From NCBI RefSeq assembly GCF_026210795.1, contig NC_089457.1:2046001-2110000 (forward strand): a stretch of DNA of 64,000 nucleotides, in the 5' to 3' direction. The position numbers and the translations under genes were made by a program. This document shows, piece after piece, positions 26,227-39,360 of the stretch (the stretch's first letter is position 1; each line of letters starts with the position of its first letter). The DNA is from Rhizophagus irregularis. Taxonomy: Eukaryota > Glomeromycota > Glomeromycetes > Glomerales > Glomeraceae. The notes beneath the pieces were generated by a model. That model searched no databases. It saw only the letters and a program-made list of their open reading frames with translations, and had not been told where the DNA came from.

Positions 26227-26343
26227 AATATATTTTTAGTTTAAGCAGAATTTCTGAAAAGAAAACAACTTGTGGGGCTTCAATATATAAATTATTTTTA
26301 AGTCACGGGACCATTACTTTTTTTTTTCCAACGCGCAATACGT

Positions 26344-26389
26344 GATAATCTTATCGCGAATCGGTTGTAAAATAATTAAGATAAGATAA
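26344..26389. promoter_or_regulatory. Cluster of four GATA cores upstream of nitrite reductase
   Basis: GATAA occurs at 26344-26348, as TTATC at 26351-26355, and twice in tandem at 26380-26389, 118-163 bp before the start codon. GATA factors of the AreA/NIT2 class activate nitrate-assimilation genes when ammonium is lacking. Clustering is meaningful, although GATAA is common in AT-rich DNA. Confidence 0.5.
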
Positions 26390-26397
26390 AGAAACGA

Positions 26398-26775
26398 ACG
26401 GCAAAGAACGGATCAACGCATTTAAATCCTTCTCTCCGTGGTACAATAAAGGTTTAGTGTATCACTAGCAGCTTTAGTCTACAAATAAACAGTTTTTAAT
26501 AAATGATTGACATTTATGTACTTTACGTAATCCAAGAACAATAATAAAACGGCAAAGAACGGATCAACACATTTAAACGGAATAAATTCTTTCTCCATGT
26601 GATACAATAATATTATTGACGGTTTTAGTTTACAAATAAGCGTCCTCGAATAAATGATTGGCATACAAAATACTATTTGATTTAGGAATAATGAAACGAA
26701 AACGGCAGAGAACGGATCAACGCATTATCCCTGTGTCCTGTGATACAATATAATTAATTTTTACTTTATAAAGAA
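26398..26775. repeat. Three degenerate direct repeats (151-153 bp period)
   Basis: 'acggca(a/g)agaacggatcaac' begins at 26398, 26549 and 26702. Each is followed at matching distance by 'tctcc(g/a)tg(g/t)..acaata' or a decayed form; the first two also share 'agt(t/c)tacaaataa' and 'aataaatgattg(a/g)cat'. The array lies in the nitrite reductase upstream region, shared with the divergent SF3B6 gene. Confidence 0.75.
26434..26441 (+). promoter_or_regulatory. NirA-type site CTCCGTGG
   Basis: CTCCGTGG matches exactly the CTCCGHGG consensus for the Aspergillus nitrate activator NirA. It lies 208 bp before the nitrite reductase start, close to the GATA cluster, and inside the first unit of the direct repeat. 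The equivalent places in units 2 and 3 (CTCCATGT, GTCCTGTG) have lost the match. Confidence 0.5.
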
Positions 26776-27240
26776 CTATACATGATCCAATTGATCCATA
26801 AAACATTGTTTTTTAAATATGAAATTTGTTTGATTTCCTTTATCTTATCTGAAAAAAAAATCAGAAGCGATTAGATTTACAGGCATATCAAGAGCTATAC
26901 GCTACACGTTGTCCCGATTACCCCAGAAGCATTTTTGTATTGATCTCCGAAATTATTTGCCTAACTTTCTTTAGAAATAGGGTGTTCACGGTTACCGCAA
27001 TAGCAAGTGAATACTCTTTTTTCTGGCAAATTTTACTTGAATTGAAATTGGTCAAATTGGTCATCTGTGCATTACATAGTTTAAGCACAATTTCGGGTAT
27101 GAGAATAGTAGTTCCCGTGTCCATATCTCAACCAATCAGAATCTTTTACCTTTTGTAACATGTGATATATAGTACGAATTTTTTTACTTTGCTGAATTCA
27201 AGTCTCTTTTTTTTCTATTCAATAACGCTACTTTACAAAA

Positions 27241-27832
27241 ATGGCTATGGCAGCCTCAGCAAAAAACCGGAATGTAACGTTTAATATTCTTAGTTTATCT
27301 ACTGATCTCTTTTAACAACTTAAATCTAAGATATCTTTGCGACTTGATCAATTAGGCCCGGTTACCACCCGAAGTAAATCGAGTATTATTTGTAAGGAAT
27401 CTTCCATTCAATATTACTTCTGAAGAAATGTACGATATTTTCGGAAAGTACGGTGCGATACGTCAAATACGATTGTAAGTTCGTAATTTTCATGTTTCAG
27501 CAAACAAGAGTCTTGGCTTAACCCTTTTTCCTACTCGTAGAGGCTGTGAAAAGGATACACGTGGAACAGCATTTGTAGTTTATGAAGATATATTTGATGC
27601 GAAAGCTGCTTGTGATCATCTTAATGGATTCAATGTTATGGGCAGATATCTTATTGTACTTTATTATCAACCTAATAAAGTTACTAAAAAGATGAATCTC
27701 CAGAAAAAAGAAGAGGAACTTAGAGAATTAAAGAGGTAAAATTTATTAAGTTTTTAGCCAATTATGTATAATTATTTATCTAATTCTTTTTTCTACACTA
27801 ACAGCCGTTATGGCATACCGGATCAAGATTAA
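27241..27832 (+). CDS. SF3B6: Splicing factor 3B subunit 6 (p14)
   Basis: Four exons (27241-27273, 27356-27474, 27541-27735, 27805-27832) give 124 aa, the usual size. It is one [20 protein letters not shown] (RNP2), [17 protein letters not shown] (RNP1), [11 protein letters not shown], then a basic C-terminal helix [18 protein letters not shown]3B6 contacts the branch-point adenosine in the U2 snRNP through SF3B1. The N-terminal RLPPEVNR, which docks on SF3B1, is intact. The terminal exon codes only nine residues plus the stop. Confidence 0.95.
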
Positions 27833-27919
27833 TTATATTTATTTATACTCTTCGATGTTTGATATTACAAAAATATTAAATAAACACTTCATAATGATAA
27901 AATTCGGTACATATATAGA

Positions 27920-29968
27920 TTAGTGTTGAATATCATCCCATTCTCTCCCTCTAACTTTTGTTAATTCTTCTTTGGAAAGGACTTTTCCACCGCTAAAGTA
28001 TCCATCTGCAATTTTAGCATCAATTTCAACTCTATAATAAACGAACATTTAGTACATTCAAAAATATATACACATATATATATACGCATATTATAAATTA
28101 TATTTTTTAAATATTTACCGAGAGTCTGGTGGAACCAGTTCATTAGGGATTGGTATGCGTTCGTGAATAGCGATTCCAGATCCAACAATAGCTTCGTATT
28201 TCATATTTGACATTGACATCATTCGGTCAATCTTGGTGATTCCCAGCCAGTGCAACACATCAGGCATCAACGCTTGAAATCTCATATCTTTAACACCGGC
28301 AATATTCTCTTTAAGGGATAAAATTCTCATTAATTTTAGAATTTAGTTTTATAATATTTAAATTTTCCTAAAATACCTGTACGCAAGAAATAATTATCCG
28401 CAGTATCACCCCCCGCGGAACGTTTACGGGCGTTATACACGAGGTATTTTGTAACTTCACCAAGAGCGCGTCCTTCTTTACGGACTATAATCAAAGTGAT
28501 TAGAAAATGTAATATGCAGTGAAAGTATTGTCTAAATAATGCTTACAATAAACTATAACTCCGGATCCGCCATTCTGAGCTTCTTTTACACATTCTTCCA
28601 TACCAAAAATTAAATATGGACGACAAGTACAAATATCGGATCCAAAAACATCAGATCCATTACATTCATCATGTACTCGCACTGTCAGTTTCTTAGATGC
28701 ATCGCTTACATTTTTCGGATTCCCAAAAATATACACGCTAAGACCCCCAATTGGAGGTAAAAATACTTTAAGATCCGGACGTGTAACTAATTCCGGATAC
28801 ATCCCACCGGTATCTTCAAAAAGTGCACGGCGTAATAATCCTTCGTCAATGCCAAATCTTGCTGCTACCCCTGGCAAATACCATACAGGCTCAACTGCAG
28901 CTTTTACAACATTCAATTCTCCGGTGTCGTTCAAAACAACTTTGCCATCTATCTGTAATCTTCCTTCTTTAACACAATTTTCAATTTCTGCTAATTTCAT
29001 ATGTGCTCTAGTAATAGCAATGGTTGGACGAATATCGATTCCTTGAGAAATTTGATTAGCAAAGCAAGTAGTTGCAATATGACCAAAGGGATCGAATGAA
29101 ACAATTCTATCAGCGTTTCCCCATTGTGGATGAGGTCCTATTTCTACCGTAGGTTCTGTATTTTTAAAATCAGGATGATGATTGGGGTCAAGTGCACCCA
29201 TAGCGACTGCCAAGGCGCGATAGACACAATATGTACCTCCATAAGCGCCAATAGCATTACTAATGACAATATTAATTTAGAACATCGATTATGTAATATT
29301 GTAATGTCAAAAAAATGAAGAATCTAATTTACGCACCGAATCTTAATACTCTTAGGATGACGAGATGCTACAATTGGACCACGAACAATAGGATCTAATT
29401 CACCCCACTTAAGAGATATTGGCTTAATACCAAACTGATCAGGATATGCTATATGATGAATTATAATGAACCGGGCAATATATTGTAAAATAAAAACGAA
29501 TAGAATGTAATGGTCTTACTTGTGAGAATAATTAATCTATCGCTATATATTGACTGCTTATTTGATTCGCTACTGGGCTCTAAACTCGCTTTCGATTGTA
29601 TTACTTCTGTTTCCTTCTCATCGACAACAACTATTAATAGAGGCAATGTTAATACACATAAGTAAATTTATTTCCTTAAAAAAACGTTCACAAACCTTTA
29701 TTTGCAATTACTGTTGTTTTAGAAATTCTCGTCGTCGTAGGATCAAGTTTTTCTTGAAGTTTTTTCAATTCTTCTTTGTTCTGAGCTTGAAACGAATCAA
29801 GCTAAATGTTGCGATTTCGTTAATAACAATAATATCGGCTAGTCTAAATTATTAAAACTGAAATACCTTGAAAGCTAACGACTCTTGATCCTTCTTCAGG
29901 GCTTCGACAGATTCCAAGATTTTATGAAGTACAGTATCACTTATGTTGGATGAAACTTCGTCCGTCAT
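27920..29968 (-). CDS. URC1: GTP cyclohydrolase II-like protein, URC1 type
   Basis: A multi-exon gene. After a short coiled-coil N-terminal stretch (LHKILESVEALKKDQESL) and an acidic linker comes the GTP_CH_N region (WGELDPIVRGPIVASRHP, NAIGAYGGTYCVYRALA, GPHPQWGN). The GTP cyclohydrolase II core follows: RVHDECNGSDVFGSDICTC holds the three zinc Cys with C-x10-C-x-C spacing, then GVIVY, RKEGRALGEVTKY and GGDTADNYF. The N-terminal extra domain separates it from the riboflavin enzyme (RIB1) and matches Urc1, needed for uracil catabolism in Lachancea kluyveri. It is divergent to a UPRT gene, which supports the URC assignment. The substrate has not been shown by the sequence; a riboflavin role is the less likely alternative. 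Confidence 0.85.
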
Positions 29969-30350
29969 TTTGTTTCTTTAGTTGCCTTTGTACGAAAATT
30001 GGATCAAATAATAATAAAAGTCAACGCAGGTTAGACTAGGCAAGGATTCATTATCGGATCATAGGTTGGGGAGATAGGGGTAAATCTATGGAACGTTGGG
30101 GTTTGATTAGCTTCTATTTTTTAATAAAATTTTAGCCAATCACAATACATAATAAAAGAGGGCGTAAAGTCGATTATCCTTATCGATGCAAGTTGAAAAT
30201 CCGCATTAATCGGCATGCATGAGCATTGAGCATGACATGCATGATTTCTCACGATGTTCGTCGATCCTGTAAAACTGTTCTAACTGTTCTGTTCGAAAAA
30301 GTTCCCTTAAACCGCGTTCGAAAATCAGATTCCGCGTCATAGCTTCAATA
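29969..30350. promoter_or_regulatory. Shared divergent promoter, URC1-like / UPRT
   Basis: A 382-bp gap between start codons of two genes of uracil metabolism. It contains two close GCATG-rich patches (ggcatgcatgagcattgag and gacatgcatgattt, 30211-30245). GC content is a little higher than in other gaps. No motif that I can name with confidence. Confidence 0.5.
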
Positions 30351-31373
30351 ATGTCTCACGTTTATGCTTCCAGTCACCCTTTAGTCGCTCATAAGATCTC
30401 CATTCTTCGTAATAAGAACACTAAGTCAAAACAAATAAGAGAACTTATGCATGAAATTGGTCAACTTCTTGCGTACGAAGCTACTGCTGACTTATCTCTT
30501 AAAACTGCAGAGCCTGTATGCCTAAAATTATAATTATTAAAATTATTAAACAATTTACCTTGTTTAATTGTAAACTTACACGATATTTTTATTTACAACA
30601 GCAACAAAGTCCCTTGAGAACATATTCAAGCGTTGAATTAGCACCTAAAATTGGTCTCGTACCTATATTAAGATCTGGTATTAGCTTTGTAAATGGTATG
30701 ATTTTTTCACTCTTAGCATCATATAATTTAGGTTCTAAATTAGTAATTATGATTGGTTTTATAAAGCTTTGCAAGAATTGATCCCGACTGCTAGAATTTT
30801 ACATCTTGGAATTTTTAGAGAAAAGATATCACTACAACCTGTTGAATATTATAACAAATTACCTTCGGAACCAAATGTAGATCAAGTTATTGTTTTAGAA
30901 CCAATGATTGCTACGGGAGGAACCGCTATTGCCGCAGTTAGCATTTTAAAGGATTGGGGAATAAAGTCTAAGATTAAATTCATTACAGCAGTTGCTTCTC
31001 GTCAAGTAAATCTAATTTTATATTAAATTAAAGAGGAGAAATAGCTTAATTTTAAATTCTAACTTTTAAATGTTTTATTTTAGGGTCTCAATAATCTTCA
31101 TAAAAAATATCCAGACGTCGAAGTTTTCGTGGGTGTAATAGATGAAATTTTGGATGATCATGGGTAAGAGACTATATGTAATATAGTGCATTAATATTAT
31201 TGCGAAATTAATTAATTACATTCAATTCAATTTTTTTATTTCAAGTTATATTGTGCCCGGATTAGGTATGTCTTAATAATAAACACTATTATAAGAGAGG
31301 ATTAAATTTAATTATTTTCTCTTTTCCTTTAGGAGATGCCGGTGATAGATTATTTGATACCCCAAGTGCATAG
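30351..31373 (+). CDS. Uracil phosphoribosyltransferase (FUR1/Urc6 type)
   Basis: Six exons join in phase. UPRT makes UMP from uracil and PRPP. Visible landmarks: the N-terminal HPLVAHKISILRNKNTKS, ELAPKIGLVPILRSGISFVNG, the PRPP loop LEPMIATGGTA, and the uracil-binding end YIVPGLGDAGDRLFDT. The PRPP motif of most UPRTs starts with Asp (DPMxATGG); here it is Glu. About 215 aa, the normal size. It is transcribed away from the URC1-like gene, so it may be the Urc6-type enzyme of uracil catabolism, the FUR1 salvage enzyme, or both. Confidence 0.92.
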
Positions 31374-31516
31374 TTTGTCAATATATATTTGGTAGTTTTC
31401 ATAATATGTATTTTATTTTTAATGTATTATTATTAAATATTTAAAAATTTAATATTAGTCTGTAAGCCAAAGAATTTGTTTAAAAAATTGAATTGTCTTT
31501 CTCAAGAAAAAAAAAA

Positions 31517-32350
31517 TTATTTTCTTCCTTTTCTTCCTTTCTTTTTGGAAGAACCGCTAGCTGAAGATATAGATTGACCAGAAGTTGTAGCTGAAGTGTT
31601 TGAACTACCAACATCACCGCCTCCTTTTCCTTCTTTTAGCATACCACTAGAAGCAGCAGGAGAATGACTTGGTGGAAATTGTTGCGGATTAATTTTTTGA
31701 ATTTCTGGTAATGATGATGCTACTCTTTTGATTAATTCTTTACCTAAATAAATAAATACATATATATTATTTATTTATTTCAAAAAGTTGAGTTAATTTT
31801 AAACTTACGAGTTGGAATTTCTGACTTAAAAGGTGTTTTATCTTCATTAAACAATTGTACGCGTACTCTACCAGGATTTTCCCAATCACAAGGGTGTCCT
31901 TTATGTGGCTATTTATTATGAAGATTTTATAAATAAATTATACTTGTAATTTAAAAATCAGTGGCAAAAACTTACTTCATATAAACAATTTATTCCTATG
32001 TTCTTTACAACTTCAGCAATGTCTTTTGCCAAAGGATGTGGGGAAGCTATATCCTTACTAACTCTTCTTCCTTTCTGTACAGATTTGGTCGAATCGAAAT
32101 AAATTGGATATAAACATATCCAACTTCATAAAAATATTTAAAATTTGTTAATAAATTTTAAAACAACGATTTAACTTCGAATGGGATATGTTATATATAA
32201 TTACGATTTATATGCACTATCGTCTGAAGTTATTTTTGAAAATTTTGATAATTCTGGTAAATAATCCGGTGGATCATCATCTAGATTTATCATTGGAGGT
32301 GATGTAGGAAACATATTTAGAGGGTTTTGTTTTTTTGAACCTCTCGGCAT
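31517..32350 (-). CDS. SRP19: Signal recognition particle 19 kDa subunit
   Basis: Four exons, ATG at 32350 and stop at 31517. The SRP19 fold is clear: YPIYFDSTKSVQKGRRVSKD, HPLAKDIAEVVKN, then HPCDWENPGRVRVQLF across an intron. The protein binds helices 6 and 8 of SRP RNA and helps Srp54 loading for ER targeting. An N-terminal extension (MPRGSKKQNPLNMF, then acidic) and a Ser/Gly-rich tail ending in Lys/Arg (SSKKKGRKGRK) match the layout of fungal Sec65/SRP19. Confidence 0.92.
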
Positions 32351-32563
32351 TTTTATAATTTACAAAAGATAATTGTAAAGTTCGCACGCAGATCATATAA
32401 AATATATATGCCGATTGCACGTGATAATGCATATTTACCATGTACAGCAGAGTATAAATTTTTGTTTTAATTAATTTTGTATTAAATTTTTAAATAATCT
32501 AAAAAAATATTTTATTTCTTTGTATTACAAAATAGCTATTTTTAAAGAATCGATAATAATAAA

Positions 32564-34576
<2,013 letters not shown>

Positions 34577-34875
34577 TTTTGCTTATTCACTTATTCGCAG
34601 TAAAAGATTTATAAGTAATAAATTTTTATTTAAAAAATATTTTTACAAATCTCAAGGATCTATTTATTTATACTTTAAATTAGGGTTGCGTAATCACCTA
34701 TTACGGAATGTGGTACGAATCACATGAACTTCGCGGCCGATCATTTATTGTTTAAGTCTTTACGATGACAAAATTAAAATACTGTCTTGTAACCAAATGT
34801 TTTAACTAATAGATGAATTATTAAAATACTATAATATATAACGGATTATAAAAATCATCCAACTACAAATACCAA

Positions 34876-36140
34876 TTAAAGTGATGTTAAAATGACTTTT
34901 CTGTATTCCCAATATTTTTTTCGAATAGCATCATGCTTTTCTGCTAAAAGTGTACAAATTCTGATTCCTTCTTCTTTATCTGTGGCAGATCCTTTTCGCG
35001 CCCGACTCTCATAAATATCTACAAGACATCCAATAGCATGAGGAGATATAATATCCTGTTTTTCGATCTCTTTACATAATTCTTCCAAAATACCAATATC
35101 TTTATTAGACTTTGCGATAATGCTAGAAATATATTAAAAAAGTAAATATTTTTAATGTTAATCAAAAAATTTTAAAGCTAAATAACACATGCAAAGTATA
35201 CCCTTTAATATAATTCCATGGGCTTATATTATTTGGAGCCATTTTAATTTTTTCAATCACATATCTAAAAATAGATAAACAAATGTTTTATAAATCAACT
35301 AAAAATTTATACATATTTCTTATCATTATCACTTACTCAATTTCTTGAGTAAGAAATTCCTCAGTAGGTTTAGTTGGATTGAAAAAAAGGGTAAAATATC
35401 TCTGATTCCAGGCAGAGTTATTTCGAACATCTTTATCCAATAATTTATTGACAAAATCAAGTTCATTTTCCCATAAATTAAAAGTTCTTATAATCCATTG
35501 CCTGTAAGTCCAAGCATGATAATTTTTTGCGTCATCATTCAAAATCTCATTAATAAATGGCAATTCACAAGAAGCATCCATAAGTTTTTCCACAAGAACT
35601 TGTCGATGATGCCTTTAAAATTTTTAAAAAATATTAGATTGAAAAAATCCAAAAAAAAAACATTTAAATTAAATTTACCAAAGCTGGTAATTCTTTGGAT
35701 TACTCTCTATTTGTTCCTTTACAAAATCCAATTCCTCATTTAGATTTTTATTCAAAGAGAATAAAATTTGTTGACGATAGTGCCTAAAATAAAATTTCAA
35801 ACGAATTGATCAAATAAGAAGATTATTTAAAAAAGCGAGTCCATGATGCTACTAACCAGATAGTATAATGAGCAGGGTTATACTCAACAATTCTTTCTGT
35901 TAGTTTTAAAGCTCTTTCACTACGTTCATCCCTTTGAGAAATAGCGCGAAAGTAACCCATAGCTTCAGAGTCTTTTAAGAAAATAGATAAATATATAAAA
36001 TTTATTACTTCAACTAAAATCTTAGAACATAAATGAGCTTATATACATTCAGCATCGTATGCAATTGGTGCCAACGGGTCAGGTCCATCGTCTAGGGGAA
36101 TTGGTTTAATGTCGCTCCACACTTCAGCTTCTAACGCCAT
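34876..36140 (-). CDS. RAM2: Protein farnesyltransferase / GGTase-I alpha subunit
   Basis: Several exons, ATG 36140, stop 34876. The protein is a string of prenyltransferase alpha repeats with the typical W/Y/R pattern: [68 protein letters not shown] and [13 protein letters not shown]. The N terminus [20 protein letters not shown] is the conserved entry of this subunit. It pairs with the beta subunits to prenylate CaaX proteins such as Ras and Rho. Introns fall at the same place (after the conserved Trp) in two repeats. It shares a promoter of about 290 bp with ARL8. Confidence 0.93.
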
Positions 36141-36429
36141 TTGAGCAAAGTGTATTTATTCAAAGGAGAATAATACTAACTTTTGGAATAGGTCTCAAGT
36201 CAGAAGGAGACGTCAGAGCTTTATAACACGTGAAGCATCTCATGGTTAGGAGATTGTTGATCTGTCTGTCGATCAGTTCTCTTCAATTATGTAGTGTTTT
36301 GCATGCAGTAATTGAAACTTATAATCTAAGCTGAGGCACGTAAATAAATCACACTTCTAAAAACTCATTTTCTCACTTCTTTTAATTTTCACTCTTTCAA
36401 ATTTTTTTGGTAAAGTTTACTGATTTAAA
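36141..36429. promoter_or_regulatory. Shared divergent promoter, FNTA / ARL8
   Basis: A 289-bp gap between the two start codons. It includes an inverted pair 'gttgatctgtctgtcgatcag' near 36,252 and a pyrimidine-rich run just before the ARL8 start. No specific factor site is assigned. Confidence 0.4.
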
Positions 36430-37364
36430 ATGGCTTCTATATTGAAATCGTTCCTAGAATGGCTTAGGAGTTTATTTTTTAAGGTATTTTGAGTAAATTC
36501 CGAACATGGTAGATTATGACCGAAATTTTTGAATTCATACTAACTACGATCTTACTGTGTTAAAATAAACTAATAAAGACGGAACTAGAACTTACTCTAG
36601 TTGGCCTGCAGAACAGTGGTAAAACTACCTTGGTCAACGTAATTGCCGTAGGTGTCATTTTAGGGTTTTTTATTATCAGTAGAAGTCTAAATTTGGTAGA
36701 ATTCTCTAATAATTTTTCTGTCTTTTTTAAAAAAAAATTTATGCAAGTCTGGTCAATTCAGTGAAGATATGATTCCAACGGTAGGTTTCAACATGCGTAA
36801 AGTCACGAAAGGAAGCGTTACTATGAAATTATGGGATATTGGCGGACAACCACGTTTTCGAAGTATGTGGGAACGATATTGCCGTGGTGTAAATGCTATT
36901 GTGTAAGTACTATAGACAAAATAAAATTCTCATCTCAGCATTAACAAGTAAAGAATTTTCTTATTGAAAATGTAATGCTTTATTTAATAGATTTGTAGTT
37001 GACTCTGCCGATCACGAAAAATTAGATGCAGCAAGACAAGAATTACGCAATCTTTTGGATAAACCTCAACTTGCTAGTATCCCAGTTTTAGTTTTGGGAA
37101 ATAAAAATGACTTAGAGGATGCTTTGCCGGTTGATAAACTTATTGAAGAAATGTAGGCGGATACTTTATTTTCTTGAAAAGATAAATATATATATTTATT
37201 TATTCTTTGACCTTTATTTAACTATTTTTTTTTATCTATTTTATAGGAATTTAAAATCCATCAATAATAGGGAAGTTTCTTGTTATTCAATCTCTGCAAA
37301 AAATCAAGTAAATATTGATATAACTTTGCAATGGTTGATTAAAAAGGGTAAAGGATCAAAATAA
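36430..37364 (+). CDS. ARL8: Arf-like small GTPase Arl8
   Basis: Five exons; the first codes an 18-residue N-terminal amphipathic helix ([18 protein letters not shown]). G motifs: GLQNSGKT (G1), TVGFNMRKV (switch I), [12 protein letters not shown] (G3) and GNKNDL (G4), with [12 protein letters not shown] near the end. The sequence matches Arl8, which recruits kinesin and tethering factors to lysosomes or vacuoles, rather than Arf1 or Arl1. About 185 aa, normal size. All splice junctions keep phase. Confidence 0.95.
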
Positions 37365-38073
37365 ATGAATTGAGCAATTATTTTGAAAGTATCAGTTTAT
37401 AGTATATTTCAATTCCTATGTATTTTTGTACGATTATTTTTTTTATTTTGGTTGATAATTTATTTTGGAGCTTATTGTAGTTTCTCATATGATAGTAAAC
37501 TATTATATATAGATGGCTTCCATTTTTACTTTTTCATAATTAATTTTATCATTTATTGACTTTTATTGACTTATTATTAATCAACAAATAGGGGGGATTT
37601 AACAATACATTTTTTTTATTTTTTTTTTTTTAATAAATATAGCTTTATGTGACGTAAAAATGGGTGTTGCGTCACGAAGATAGAAATCATGTGAGATTTT
37701 CTAATTTCAAAAGTTAATTTTATAATCCTTACTCTTAAAATCTGATTTTTCTTTTTCGAGTTTAGCATTTTAATAAGAGCTTCAATTATTTTTTATTTAA
37801 ACATGCTTTTTGCCAAAAATTTTAAATATTAGCGCCTAGTTCCAAAATGATCGACATATTATCATACGAAAATTTCAATTTTTTCGGAATTAACAGCGGA
37901 AAAATGAGTACCTTCGTGGTGCGGCATTTTTGCGTATGACAAATGATGCAATATTTTATCTATCTATACTAATACATCAGAAAAAAAAAGATTATAAAAG
38001 GATGAGATAAATCCCTTATATCAAATTCTTTTTATTCACGATAATTAATTTTTAAATATATTATACATTCATA
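37365..38073. other. Intergenic gap ARL8 to SOD1
   Basis: No gene seen. It holds the ARL8 3' region and the SOD1 upstream region. A long T run lies at 37,610-37,632. Confidence 0.4.
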
Positions 38074-38796
38074 ATGACTATTAAAGCTGTTGCAGTTTTT
38101 ACTCCTGATAAACCATCTATCAAAGTAGGTGGTACTATTACTTTCATTCAGGAAAGTGAAAATGGGCCCACGGAAATTGATATTAAAATTGAAGGATTAG
38201 CTCCTGGTGAACATGGATTCCACATCCAGTATGTTTCTATATTTTAAATGTCCAATCGTGTAATTTTTGTGGCTGAATTTTTTGCCATAAAAATTTTTTG
38301 GTGCTAATAGTGAATTCGGTGATAACACGAATGGATGCACTTCAGCTGGACCTCATTTTAACCCATTCGGTAAAACTCATGGAGCTCCTAAGGATGATGA
38401 TCGTCACGTTGGCGATTTGGGTAATGTTACTGCTGGCCCGGATGGTAAAGTTGCTACTAAAATTACTGATGACCAAATTAAATTAAGTGGTCCCAACTCT
38501 GTAATCGGGTAATTCTATTTCGATCCTAAATTAAATTTTTTTTCTATTTTTCTTCAAAAATCTAAGTTATTTCTTATTATTGTATTAAATGATCCTATAG
38601 ACGTACTATCGTTATTCATGCTGATGTTGATGACCTTGGTAAAGGTGGTCATGAACTATCTCTTAAAACTGGTAATGCGGGTGATCGTCTTGCTTGTGGT
38701 GTTATCGGTGAGTTAATTAATTTCACACAATTTCTCTCTTAGGATTCATTTTTTTGTTAATCATAAATAATTATTCTCACAGGTATCACCAAATAA
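38074..38796 (+). CDS. SOD1: Cytosolic Cu/Zn superoxide dismutase
   Basis: Four exons (38074-38228, 38311-38508, 38601-38707, 38783-38796) give 157 aa. Copper and zinc ligands are present: [31 protein letters not shown] and [10 protein letters not shown]. The disulfide Cys pair (NGCTSAG and LACGVIG) and the C-terminal Arg (GDRLACG) are in place. No signal peptide, so cytosolic. The last exon codes only four residues plus the stop. In a plant-associated fungus it would help against host oxidative bursts, but this is inference. Confidence 0.96.
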
Positions 38797-39360
38797 ATTA
38801 CATACTATACACATATATTTATATTGTATATTATATAAAAAGGTATAGCCGGGCCACCAGAAGAACGATCATCACCAAAATATTATTTTAGGAGTGAACT
38901 GTGAAGAAAAAATTCATTTTTTTTTTCAATTTTTATTGTAGCCAATATTTTGTAATAATTGTATGTATATATCTTATTGCGTGTTTCTTTTTATTTTGGA
39001 AATAAATTTGAGTGATTAATTTGAAAAGAACTAACAATGAAATTTTATTGATTATTATTAAATTAAATGTTAATTCTAAACTCTTAAACCATTAAACTGG
39101 AAGTCTGATAAATAATCATATTAACCTATTTACATATTTCGTAAAATTTGTCATTTGAAAATATTTAAATTAACAATTCAAACTATAAACTATAAAACTA
39201 TAACCTCATCGTATGTTATGTTGTTATTATATTATTATTATAATAATTATTTTATTGCAAAATATTTACATATTTGTACAAATTTAATCATGCAATGCAA
39301 ATAAGCTGAAAGATTCAAATTAAAAAATAATAAAAAAATAATAAAAGAAGATTGAAGGGT
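38797..39360. other. Convergent gap SOD1 / ZC3H3-like
   Basis: Probably holds both 3' untranslated regions; AT-rich, with alternating AT words near 39,220-39,340. No gene seen. Confidence 0.45.
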
